Below, one piece after another: positions 1 through 5,722 of a DNA stretch of 5,950 nucleotides. The stretch covers positions 1 to 5,950 of the forward strand of contig JADBKA010000271.1 of the NCBI GenBank assembly GCA_014896635.1. The letters run 5' to 3'. The translations under genes and the position numbers were made by a program. Below the pieces are notes generated by a model. The model did no database searches. It was not told the DNA's origin and saw only the letters and a list, made by a program, of their open reading frames with translations. Within the stretch, counting starts at the first letter, position 1. Every line of letters begins with the position of its first letter. Origin of the DNA: Ktedonobacteraceae bacterium (GTDB lineage Bacteria; Chloroflexota; Ktedonobacteria; Ktedonobacterales; Ktedonobacteraceae).

Positions 1-2
1 CG

Positions 3-36
3 CCAGGAGGGCAAAGCCCCCTGGACCCCGCTTTTT
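3..36 (+). terminator. Hairpin with trailing T-run, possible terminator of an upstream gene
   Basis: Bases 3-12 (CCAGGAGGGC) pair with 16-24 (GCCCCCTGG) to give nine pairs with one bulged A at position 8 and an AAA loop. A run of five T lies at 32-36, but seven bases separate it from the stem, further than in a classic intrinsic terminator. It may end a gene lying left of the window or be a copy of a common GC-rich intergenic hairpin. No gene tail is recognisable in bases 1-130. Confidence 0.3.
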
Positions 37-134
37 CAGATATTCTGGCAGAGCTTTAGAAATTGGCAAAGAGGCAAAAACCCTTGCGGCCCGCCAGGGA
101 AGGACGTTCGTAAGCCCTTCCTTTCTCCGGGCAA

Positions 135-170
135 TGGGCCGAGCATTTATTGACTTTTTCACAAGGCCCA
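135..170. promoter_or_regulatory. Inverted repeat around the toxin-antitoxin promoter, candidate operator
   Basis: TGGGCC at 135-140 and GGCCCA at 165-170 are exact inverted copies with centres 30 bases apart, about three helical turns. One arm lies just upstream of the -35 box and the other lies inside the -35/-10 spacer. Toxin-antitoxin operons are commonly repressed by their own antitoxin, and a ribbon-helix-helix antitoxin would bind such half sites as dimers. The arms are only six bases long, so chance is possible and binding is inferred. Confidence 0.3.
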
Positions 171-178
171 AGTACAAT
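150..178 (+). promoter_or_regulatory. Sigma-70 type promoter of the toxin-antitoxin operon
   Basis: The -35 box TTGACT (150-155) and the -10 box TACAAT (173-178) are separated by exactly 17 bases, each one mismatch from consensus. Transcription should begin near 185. That places the upstream in-frame ATG at 187 almost on the transcript end, which supports the later ATG at 220 as the real start. Confidence 0.8.
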
Positions 179-206
179 AGAAAAAGATGGCGTCGAGTTA
201 CGATTT

Positions 207-212
207 AGGAGG
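207..212 (+). promoter_or_regulatory. Ribosome binding site that fixes the antitoxin start
   Basis: AGGAGG, a perfect Shine-Dalgarno core, lies seven bases before the ATG at 220. No such signal precedes the in-frame ATG at 187, so this site decides the start codon. Confidence 0.85.
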
Positions 213-219
213 CAACTTC

Positions 220-546
220 ATGGCTGTCATACACACCGATCTCTATCGTCATGAAAACCTCGTCCGCAAGTCAATTCAGATTCCCTCAACCCAGCATAAA
301 GAGCTGAAAGCTCTGGCGGTCGAATTAGACTCTTCTCTTGGAGACGTAGTGGAGACCATTATGGAACTTATGCGACAGGATAATTACCAGCAAGTCAGAT
401 CAGCAATTATTCAGAAACGTGAACGCGAACTCTCCTCTCTCAACCACTCCCTAGATGAAGCTTACGCCTACCTCGGTTCCCTTCCAGAAACTCTCGAAGA
501 CGCTCGCTTTTTCTTTGAAGTCGGGCGCGAGGGCATGGTTGCATGA
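220..546 (+). CDS. Antitoxin of a MazF-type toxin-antitoxin pair, ribbon-helix-helix like
   Basis: This 108-residue protein is the likely antitoxin that neutralises the ribonuclease encoded next to it and represses the shared promoter. Residues 15-52 fit a ribbon-helix-helix DNA-binding fold: a short basic strand (VRKSIQIP), a first helix from about 24 to 37, a turn at DSSLGD, and a second helix from about 42 to 52. Residues 55-85 look like a charged helix. The acidic and aromatic tail (ETLEDARFFFEVGRE) is the kind of segment MazE-like antitoxins lay across the toxin. The start is set by AGGAGG seven bases upstream. The stop overlaps the toxin start as ATGA, implying translational coupling in the usual antitoxin-first order. 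The fold call rests on pattern reading and the role mainly on the neighbour. The gene is too divergent for me to give a firm symbol. Confidence 0.75.
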   Translation: MAVIHTDLYRHENLVRKSIQIPSTQHKELKALAVELDSSLGDVVETIMELMRQDNYQQVRSAIIQKRERELSSLNHSLDEAYAYLGSLPETLEDARFFFEVGREGMVA

Positions 547-953
547 GCGATGAGGCCAGGCCAACCTCGGCCAGCCGGAAACACCAAGAAGCGTATGCCC
601 CTATACCGAGTCCCAGGCGTGGCGAAATCTGGGATGTGAACTGGTCTCCCGGTCGGGGAGCCGAGCAACAGGGTACTCGTCCAGCTCTCATTATCAAGAA
701 TGACCGGGGCAATGCTTCATCTTCCTATCCTCTGACTATCGTTGCCTCGATGAGCCGCACCGAGCGAGAATTACCTTTGCACGTGCGCATCACTCCTTCA
801 GAGGAGAACGGGCTAACCGATTACACCGACGTAAAATGCGAACAGGTCATGACCATCGAGAAATCACGCCTGATCCGCAAGCGAGGCGCTATCAGCGCCG
901 AGGAACTGCAACTCGTCGATAAAGCACTCAAGCTCAGTCTGAGTCTGCCGTAG
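543..953 (+). CDS. MazF/PemK family endoribonuclease toxin
   Basis: The 136-residue product is a MazF/PemK family toxin, a sequence-specific mRNA interferase that halts growth by cutting RNA when the antitoxin is lost. Family landmarks appear in order: RRGEIWDVNW (25-34), PGRGAEQQGTRPALIIKND (36-54), the TIVASMS strand (65-71), CEQVMTIEKSRL (99-110), and the closing helix with VDKALKLSLSL. Arg46 in GTRPALI matches the catalytic arginine of MazF. The catalytic threonine position appears to be Ser71, a conservative swap. The first 24 residues, polar and proline-rich, extend beyond the usual start of the fold. The ATGA overlap with the antitoxin gene supports ATG 543, and no in-frame ATG lies closer to the domain. 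The 3' end overlaps the convergent membrane-protein gene by 20 bases, and I see no terminator after it. Confidence 0.9.
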   Translation: MSDEARPTSASRKHQEAYAPIPSPRRGEIWDVNWSPGRGAEQQGTRPALIIKNDRGNASSSYPLTIVASMSRTERELPLHVRITPSEENGLTDYTDVKCEQVMTIEKSRLIRKRGAISAEELQLVDKALKLSLSLP

Positions 954-2082
954 AGGACCCGCGTACAATACAGGCTATCAGCTCTTTCAGCCCGGCATGG
1001 TCGCTGATCTGCCAGGCGGGGATAGTATACCATTCGCCGGGCAGGCCCGCCGTGCGCCGCCTGATCATCACTTCCTGCTCGCCAACGCCAATGCCGGCAA
1101 CCTCGTTCCAGGCGATCTGCACAGGCTTCCCATCTTGCAAGATAAGTCCCTGCTTGCTGATATGCAGCGCGCCGAAGGAAATGGTTCGCCCGGCTTTGTA
1201 GTCGAGCAGCCACGCTGAAATATGCGGCGACGGGCCGGTAAATACCGGTTGCACATCTCCAGTCCGCCTTCTTTTCTCCTGTTGATCATACTCCTTCTTT
1301 ATATACTCTACCAGCCTTTGCAGCACTTTCACATTGTATAGCTCTGCCTGGTTGATATCAGCCCAGGTATCCTGGCTGCGTTTCTGATGGATATGGATCA
1401 ACGTTTCATCTTCGCTGAGACGGTCAAAGTTTTCCCAGGAGAGCTGTTTCTGTTCGTGTTTTATGCTGATGCCTTCTTTACTGATGAGTAACGCGCCGAA
1501 ATCGACGTTGTGGCCTGCGCGATAGTCGGCGATGCAGTGTGGCAGCTCTCTCTGCATGATCAGGTCTTCCAGAAAACGATAGAGCGCCTCGATTCCCGGC
1601 AGGTCGCCCGCGAGGACGAAGCTGGCGCCGTCGTTGCGCACCAGCGTGTAGACCGGTTGTTGATGGTGTTTTCCTGTCGTCCTGTGCTCCTTGCGTTCTT
1701 GCCGGAGCTTTACCACCTGGTTCCACTTCACTACTTGTTTACGCCGCGTCTGGTAGATCAGTCCTTTCGAGAAGAGATAAATGCGAGTGCCGCGTAAGAA
1801 AAACGTCGTCACTACCAGCCAGGAACCGATAAGCAGCCAGCACAAGCTGACCAGTGGGATAAGCGCCGCCTGCCACTGCGGCCACCAGCTAAAGACGGTG
1901 CTGTAGAACAGCAGGAAGGCAGCCAGGAGCAGCAGGCCGAAAAGCAATCCCAGAGGTCCCGCCAGGCGATACACAACAGGAGCATCGCCCGGCCCGTAGG
2001 CGCGCTGGAATAGACCGAGCTGCTGCTCCTGTACGATTTTGTATATTACTCGTGGTATGTGCTGTGCTGTATCCTGAGACAT
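934..2082 (-). CDS. Two-pass membrane protein with three PH-like repeats, DUF6585-like
   Basis: A 382-residue protein of unknown function. After about 37 soluble residues come two hydrophobic segments (about 40-62 and 72-96), then a soluble part made of three related units. Unit 1 (about 98-176) has IYLFSKGLIYQ followed by VVKWNQVVKL. Unit 2 (about 184-264) has DYRAGHNVDFGALLISKEGI followed by LSWENFDRL. Unit 3 (about 291-374) has DYKAGRTISFGALHISKQGL followed by IAWNEVAGI. A strand with a K-G turn, then a W and a closing helix, is typical of bacterial PH-like domains. The resemblance to the DUF6585 group common in Ktedonobacteria is from memory. The gene starts 29 bases after the L,D-transpeptidase stop with only a weak ribosome site, so it is probably read as the third gene of the ffh transcript. 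Its stop codon lies inside the toxin gene on the other strand. Confidence 0.7.
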   Translation of the reverse strand: MSQDTAQHIPRVIYKIVQEQQLGLFQRAYGPGDAPVVYRLAGPLGLLFGLLLLAAFLLFYSTVFSWWPQWQAALIPLVSLCWLLIGSWLVVTTFFLRGTRIYLFSKGLIYQTRRKQVVKWNQVVKLRQERKEHRTTGKHHQQPVYTLVRNDGASFVLAGDLPGIEALYRFLEDLIMQRELPHCIADYRAGHNVDFGALLISKEGISIKHEQKQLSWENFDRLSEDETLIHIHQKRSQDTWADINQAELYNVKVLQRLVEYIKKEYDQQEKRRRTGDVQPVFTGPSPHISAWLLDYKAGRTISFGALHISKQGLILQDGKPVQIAWNEVAGIGVGEQEVMIRRRTAGLPGEWYTIPAWQISDHAGLKELIACIVRGSSTADSD

Positions 2083-2111
2083 AGCACTTACCGTCCGGGG
2101 TTTGGGACAGA

Positions 2112-3815
2112 CTAATAAATGATAATTTTCGTTTGCCAGTTTGTATTCTGGTAGAGCCAGGCCGCCTGTTCTTCCTGCACATTCACACAGCCGTGACTAC
2201 CGTTGCCGGCGAAGAATTGGTCGCCGCCCGAATCGTAGTGGGGGAACTGTGTGCCAGGGCCGTAATCGACGCGCCACCAGGAGTCATGGATGAAGTAGCC
2301 GCCCCAACGGTACAGGATGGCATAGTGGATAGGCGTGTCTGGATACCAGTATGGCGAGTTCTTCGGTTCGTTGGATTTGAAGATGGTAGGCGATTCGCGG
2401 GACTGAGTAGTCCAGAAACCGGGCAGCGAAGGGCGCTCATAGCGACCGGTTGTCACCAGAAAGGCTCTGACCAGTTTGCCATCCTGGTAGAGGCGTAGCG
2501 CCTGCCCGACCAGCGAGACCACGATCACCTGTCCCTTCATGACTTTGTAGTGTTCGAGCAGTTGCAGATCGCTGGCATGGGGCTGGTTGTAAGGCGTCTT
2601 ATTGTTGTAGTCCTGCTCCAGCATCTGGTGGTTGAAGATGGCATCATTGGCATCGTTGATGACAGCCTGGAAATCTTCGGCGCTCTGCGCCCAGGCCAGT
2701 TCCTGGTCCAGGTCGCTGCCAATGCCGGCCAGCGTATAGCCGGAGTTCAGGATATAGTCACGTCCATCATATTTATTATGGTACATATGTGATCTGCCCC
2801 AGCTATCAACCCGCTGGTGAAACTGTTGGACGAGGTAGCGGGCCTGGCCTTTGAGCAGATCCATGCGCATCGAAGCGATATCGGCATCGACTTTTTTAGC
2901 GAAGTCCGCGAACTCCTGCATCGTCATAGTTTTTTTGAGCGCCTGCCGGTCGGCATCAAGCTTTTTCTGGTAGGCGCTGGCATCCATGCCATAGCTTTGC
3001 AGCAGCTTGATCTGCTGTGCGAAATCGTTCAGTTTGGCCTCGGTGACATAAGGAAGCGCCTGAGTGGAATGGACCACTGCCTGCTGGTACTGAGCATCAA
3101 TAAGCGCATTGAGATTTATAAATTGTGAAGGCAGTGTAGCGTTTGCCAGCGCCTGCTGATCGGCCTGGTACTGCCCCTGCAAGGCACCCACATCGAGGTG
3201 AGCATTTTGCATCCAGTTAATGACATCTTTCAATGTTTTCAGCCGCTCAGAAGCGATTTTCATAAGATTGAGGGATTGCGTGGCAGTGCGCGCGCTGGCG
3301 CTGAGATTGCTGTACTCTTTAGGGAGGCGGGCCAGGGCGAGTTGAGTCTGATAGTTTGTCAGTAACTTGCTGAAGTTCTGGACGGGCAATCCCTGCTTCT
3401 GGTATTGAGAGAGTGTATTCTGGAATGTCTGGAGATCCTGTTGTGCCTGGGTGTGCAGTTGCTCAGTTGCAGATGCAGTAATACCTTCTGTTTGTATTTT
3501 CAGTTGAGTATAACGAGATGTTAAGTTGCGATAATAGAGAGTAGCCGATTGCTCATTGAAAAGACTGAAAGGGCTGCCGGTACTGGTGAGTTGTTGCTCT
3601 TGTTGAATGATGGGCTGAAGAAGAGTGGGTGGCACGCCGATATCGCTGGCATGCTTGAGAGCGCCATCGAGTTCAGTTTTGCTCTGGGATGCCTGCTGCT
3701 GCACCTGTGGATCGCCGCCACAGGCGCTGGTCACAAGCATGCTGCCGAGGAGCAAGACAAGAAGCGCCGCCTGTCCCAGCCGGGCCAGAATAGTGACACG
3801 ACGCAATGTCTGCAT
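2112..3815 (-). CDS. Lipoprotein L,D-transpeptidase (YkuD domain) with helical repeat N-terminus
   Basis: A 567-residue predicted exported lipoprotein. Residues 1-31 form a lipoprotein signal (basic QTLRR start, hydrophobic LLVLLLGSMLV, then VTSAC with the lipid-bearing Cys32). Residues 46-325 are Gln- and Leu-rich helices in about four related units. Residues about 424-560 form the YkuD catalytic domain. It opens with IVVSLVGQALRLYQDGK, has His510 in YFIHDSWW, and has the signature GSHGCVN with His541 and the nucleophile Cys543. The family forms 3-3 peptide cross-links in peptidoglycan or attaches proteins to it. The reading frame extends upstream to 3953 inside ffh, but ATG 3815 is chosen because the signal peptide begins there and AAGGAGA lies ten bases before it. 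It begins seven bases after the ffh stop, so co-transcription and coupled translation are likely. Substrate is unknown. Confidence 0.9.
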   Translation of the reverse strand: MQTLRRVTILARLGQAALLVLLLGSMLVTSACGGDPQVQQQASQSKTELDGALKHASDIGVPPTLLQPIIQQEQQLTSTGSPFSLFNEQSATLYYRNLTSRYTQLKIQTEGITASATEQLHTQAQQDLQTFQNTLSQYQKQGLPVQNFSKLLTNYQTQLALARLPKEYSNLSASARTATQSLNLMKIASERLKTLKDVINWMQNAHLDVGALQGQYQADQQALANATLPSQFINLNALIDAQYQQAVVHSTQALPYVTEAKLNDFAQQIKLLQSYGMDASAYQKKLDADRQALKKTMTMQEFADFAKKVDADIASMRMDLLKGQARYLVQQFHQRVDSWGRSHMYHNKYDGRDYILNSGYTLAGIGSDLDQELAWAQSAEDFQAVINDANDAIFNHQMLEQDYNNKTPYNQPHASDLQLLEHYKVMKGQVIVVSLVGQALRLYQDGKLVRAFLVTTGRYERPSLPGFWTTQSRESPTIFKSNEPKNSPYWYPDTPIHYAILYRWGGYFIHDSWWRVDYGPGTQFPHYDSGGDQFFAGNGSHGCVNVQEEQAAWLYQNTNWQTKIIIY

Positions 3816-3822
3816 GAAAGGG

Positions 3823-5334
3823 TTATCTCCTTTTGCCTCGCGCTTTCGCTTTTTGTTTACGTTTCTCTTTGCGAGCGGCCTTTCCGCTCTTTTTGTTGTT
3901 ACTGCCAGCCGGGCGTGGCAGGGTTGGCATGCCCGGCGTGCCTGCCGGGACACCGGGCAGACCGGGCATAGCGGACTGCCCGGCTGTGGTGCTGAACTGG
4001 CGGGCGAACTGTACCCAGGGACCTTTCCCTGTCGAGACCTGACGCATCATCGTGCGCATTTCTCTAAAGGTTTCGAGCAACTGGTTGAGTTCCTGCACGG
4101 TGGTGCCGCTGCCGCGTGCGATGCGTTTGCGGCGGCTGCCGTCGATGATATCTGGATTGCGCCGCTCCTGCTTCGTCATGGAGAGGATCATCGCCTCGAC
4201 ATACTTCAACTGGTCGCCTTCCAGGGCCTCTTCCATTTCCGGTGTTGCAGCCAGTTTGTTAAAACCGGGGATCATTTCGATGATCCCGCGTAGCGGCCCC
4301 ATGCGCTTGAGCTGGCGCATGGCGGTCAGGTAATCTTCCAGGTCGAACTTGCCCTGTTGCAATTTCGCCTGGGTTTTCAGCGCCTCCTCCTGGTCAATGG
4401 TCTCCTGGGCTTTCTCGATCAGAGAGATCACGTCGCCCATGCCCAGGATACGTGAGGCCAGGCGTTCGGGATAGAACGGCTCCAGGGCGTCGGTCTTCTC
4501 ACCCAGGCCCATGAACTTGATAGGAATGCCGGTGACTGAGCGGATCGAGAGCGCCGCGCCGCCTCTGGCGTCGCCGTCCATCTTGGTCAGGATCATGCCG
4601 GTCAGGCCCAGAGCCTGGTTGAAGTCGCCGGCGACGTGAACAGCTTCCTGTCCGGTCATAGCATCGGCAACGAGCAGTACCTCGCGGGGATTGAGGCGAG
4701 TACGAATGCTAGTCACTTCCCGCATCATACGCTCGTCGATGTTGAGACGGCCCGCCGTGTCAAGAATAACGACAGTGCTGGCCTGCTCGCGTGCATAGTC
4801 GAGGGAGCGCACACAGATCTCAACCGGGTCGGCACCCATTGGCTCCGAGTAGACGGGGACCGACAGTTGCCTGCCGAGTGTCTTCAACTGAGTGACCGCC
4901 GCCGGGCGATACATGTCGGCAGCCACCAGTAGGGGACGCTGCCCCTGTTTGCGCAGGTAGTTTGCCAGCTTGGCGGCAGTTGTGGTTTTACCGGACCCCT
5001 GGAGACCGACCAGCATCACAACAGTTGGATTGCCGCCCAGGTCAAGCTTATTCCTGCCGTCGCTTCCACCAAGCACCTCGACCAGCTCTTCATTCACAAT
5101 CGAGAGCACCTGCTGTGCCGGCGACAGGCTCCCCATCACATTCGCGCCGATGGCCTTCTGTTTAACACGTTCGACGAATTGGCGCGCCACCTTGAGGTTG
5201 ACGTCGGCCTCGATCAGGGCGAGGCGCACCTCACGCAACGCTGTATTGACGTCTTCCTCGGTCAGCTTTCCCTGCCCACTCAGATTGCTGAAGATACCTT
5301 CCAGCCGCTTCGTCAGGCTTTCAAACATTGCCAT
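3823..5334 (-). CDS. ffh: Signal recognition particle GTPase Ffh (SRP54)
   Basis: Ffh binds 4.5S/6S SRP RNA and the signal sequences of nascent membrane and secreted proteins, and delivers the ribosome to FtsY and the translocon. With the chosen start it has 503 residues. The N domain occupies about 1-95 (MFESLTKRLEGIF, then the ALREVRLALIEADVN helix). The GTPase domain has the P-loop GLQGSGKT (110-117), DTAGR (192-196), TKMDGD (250-255) and GGAA. The M domain (about 298-436) carries the RNA-binding signature SRRKRIARGSGT (400-411) and Met-rich helices. The tail is longer than in many Ffh proteins, Pro/Gly-rich (PGLPGVPAGTPGMPTLP) and then strongly basic (ARKEKRKQKAKARGKRR). ATG 5334 is preferred over ATG 5328 because GAGAGAGGA lies 11 bases before it. 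A TTG at 5361 is in frame but lies inside a repeat. No SRP RNA gene is in the window. Confidence 0.97.
   Translation of the reverse strand: MAMFESLTKRLEGIFSNLSGQGKLTEEDVNTALREVRLALIEADVNLKVARQFVERVKQKAIGANVMGSLSPAQQVLSIVNEELVEVLGGSDGRNKLDLGGNPTVVMLVGLQGSGKTTTAAKLANYLRKQGQRPLLVAADMYRPAAVTQLKTLGRQLSVPVYSEPMGADPVEICVRSLDYAREQASTVVILDTAGRLNIDERMMREVTSIRTRLNPREVLLVADAMTGQEAVHVAGDFNQALGLTGMILTKMDGDARGGAALSIRSVTGIPIKFMGLGEKTDALEPFYPERLASRILGMGDVISLIEKAQETIDQEEALKTQAKLQQGKFDLEDYLTAMRQLKRMGPLRGIIEMIPGFNKLAATPEMEEALEGDQLKYVEAMILSMTKQERRNPDIIDGSRRKRIARGSGTTVQELNQLLETFREMRTMMRQVSTGKGPWVQFARQFSTTAGQSAMPGLPGVPAGTPGMPTLPRPAGSNNKKSGKAARKEKRKQKAKARGKRR
3826..3832 (-). promoter_or_regulatory. Ribosome binding site for the L,D-transpeptidase, inside the end of ffh
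   Basis: AAGGAGA on the - strand abuts the ffh stop codon TAA and lies ten bases before ATG 3815. It fixes the short start of the L,D-transpeptidase and suggests that ribosomes finishing ffh help initiate the next gene. Confidence 0.75.
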
Positions 5335-5345
5335 AATGAAAAAAA

Positions 5346-5354
5346 TCCTCTCTC
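5346..5354 (-). promoter_or_regulatory. Ribosome binding site of ffh, directly abutting CRISPR-type repeat 1
   Basis: GAGAGAGGA on the - strand ends 11 bases before ATG 5334. Its first base is immediately next to the final C of repeat 1 (ATTGAAAC, then GAGAGAGGA). The spacing is somewhat long but clearly better for ATG 5334 than for ATG 5328. Confidence 0.6.
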
Positions 5355-5522
5355 GTTTCAATCCCTAACGGGCTTCAGAGGCCATTCCGACTTTTGCTGA
5401 AGCGTTGCAGGCCAGCGCACGGCTTGCGCCTTCAATCCCTAACGGGCTTCAGAGGCCATTCCGACCCCCGCCGCATCTCTAGTATGTTTCAATCCCTAAC
5501 GGGCTTCAGAGGCCATTCCGAC
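5355..5522 (-). CRISPR. Three CRISPR-type repeats forming most of the ffh mRNA leader
   Basis: Three 37-base repeats lie at 5355-5391, 5429-5465 and 5486-5522. On the + strand each intact copy opens GTTTCAATCCC and closes GAGGCCATTCCGAC. On the - strand it ends in ATTGAAAC, the usual 3' end of CRISPR repeats and the future 5' tag of crRNAs, so the functional orientation is probably -. Repeats 1 and 3 are identical. Repeat 2 differs only at its first two + strand bases (CC for GT). The intervals are 37 bases (5392-5428) and only 20 bases (5466-5485), and the short one is a copy of promoter sequence rather than a normal spacer. The ffh promoter just to the right would transcribe all three copies into ffh. 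No cas gene is in view, so array function is unproven. The repeat type looks like those of type I or III systems, but I cannot assign it. Confidence 0.8.
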
Positions 5523-5538
5523 GCCGTATCTCTAGTAT
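5470..5538. repeat. 16-bp direct repeat flanking CRISPR-type repeat 3
   Basis: GCCGCATCTCTAGTAT (5470-5485) and GCCGTATCTCTAGTAT (5523-5538) differ at one base and enclose repeat 3 exactly. The right copy is the -10 and initiation region of the ffh promoter, and the left copy is a displaced duplicate. Either a block of promoter end plus repeat (53 bases) was duplicated in tandem, or repeat 3 was inserted with duplication of its target. Four extra C bases (5466-5469) separate repeat 2 from the left copy. Confidence 0.8.
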
Positions 5539-5562
5539 AGCATGAGAGGCCGATCCAGTCAA
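5534..5562 (-). promoter_or_regulatory. Sigma-70 type promoter of ffh
   Basis: Read on the - strand, TTGACT (5562-5557) and TATACT (5539-5534) are separated by exactly 17 bases, each one mismatch from consensus. A-runs upstream at 5565-5568 and 5581-5586 lie where an UP element would be. The predicted start is near 5527, about five bases before repeat 3, giving ffh a leader of roughly 190 bases, of which 111 are CRISPR-type repeat. It probably also drives the two genes downstream of ffh. Confidence 0.8.
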
Positions 5563-5600
5563 GCTTTTCCGCACATCGCATTTTTTCACCCCTTTTTCTG

Positions 5601-5622
5601 GCCCAAAATCTCCTGTTTGGGC
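5601..5622. repeat. Inverted repeat upstream of the ffh promoter
   Basis: GCCCAAA (5601-5607) and TTTGGGC (5616-5622) are exact inverted copies separated by eight bases. No T-run follows on either strand in the right place for a terminator. It lies about 40 bases upstream of the -35 box and could be a regulator site, but nothing identifies the regulator. Confidence 0.45.
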
Positions 5623-5654
5623 GGGCAGATTCGGCTCAGACCGCTTCCAGAGCC

Positions 5655-5701
5655 TTGCGCAGATCTCCGCTCAGCAGCGTCATCGCATACGATCTGCGCA
5701 A
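5655..5701. repeat. 11-bp perfect inverted repeat with 25-base loop
   Basis: TTGCGCAGATC (5655-5665) and GATCTGCGCAA (5691-5701) are perfect inverted copies. The loop holds a further small hairpin, CGCT at 5668-5671 with AGCG at 5676-5679. Neither strand has a following T-run, so it is not a standard intrinsic terminator. It could be a structured end of a transcript coming from the right, or a protein binding site. Confidence 0.55.
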
Positions 5702-5722
5702 AACCTCTCCTGTTAGACCACA

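Larger units (their letters stand above)
5523..5722. other. 200-base intergenic gap between the two repeat clusters
   Basis: This stretch interrupts the series of CRISPR-type repeats and carries the ffh promoter in its left third. To its right, from 5565 to 5597, are three short T-runs (A-tracts on the - strand) and then two clear inverted repeats. GCAGAT-N3/4-GCTCAG occurs twice (5625-5639 and 5659-5674). I see no convincing gene: the only open frame of note, on the + strand from 5542, begins inside the promoter and runs into repeat 4 without any recognisable domain. Confidence 0.6.

Noticed and set aside
187..219. Upstream ATG for the antitoxin at 187
   Set aside because: It lies about two bases from the predicted transcript start without a ribosome site, whereas AGGAGG sits seven bases before ATG 220.
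3816..3953. Longer N-terminus for the L,D-transpeptidase starting inside ffh
   Set aside because: The extra 46 residues are the ffh tail read in another frame and would bury the lipoprotein signal. ATG 3815 has a ribosome site and begins the signal peptide.
3549..4293. Long + strand open frames opposite the L,D-transpeptidase and ffh
   Set aside because: They are antisense shadows: the - strand frames encode clear Ffh and YkuD motifs, and the + strand products show no domain.
5335..5361. In-frame TTG start for ffh inside repeat 1, adding MKRERIFFI
   Set aside because: It has no suitably spaced ribosome site, the added residues do not belong to the Ffh N domain, and GAGAGAGGA correctly precedes ATG 5334.
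5655..5701. 11-bp inverted repeat as a rho-independent terminator
   Set aside because: No T-run follows the stem on either strand and the loop is 25 bases long.
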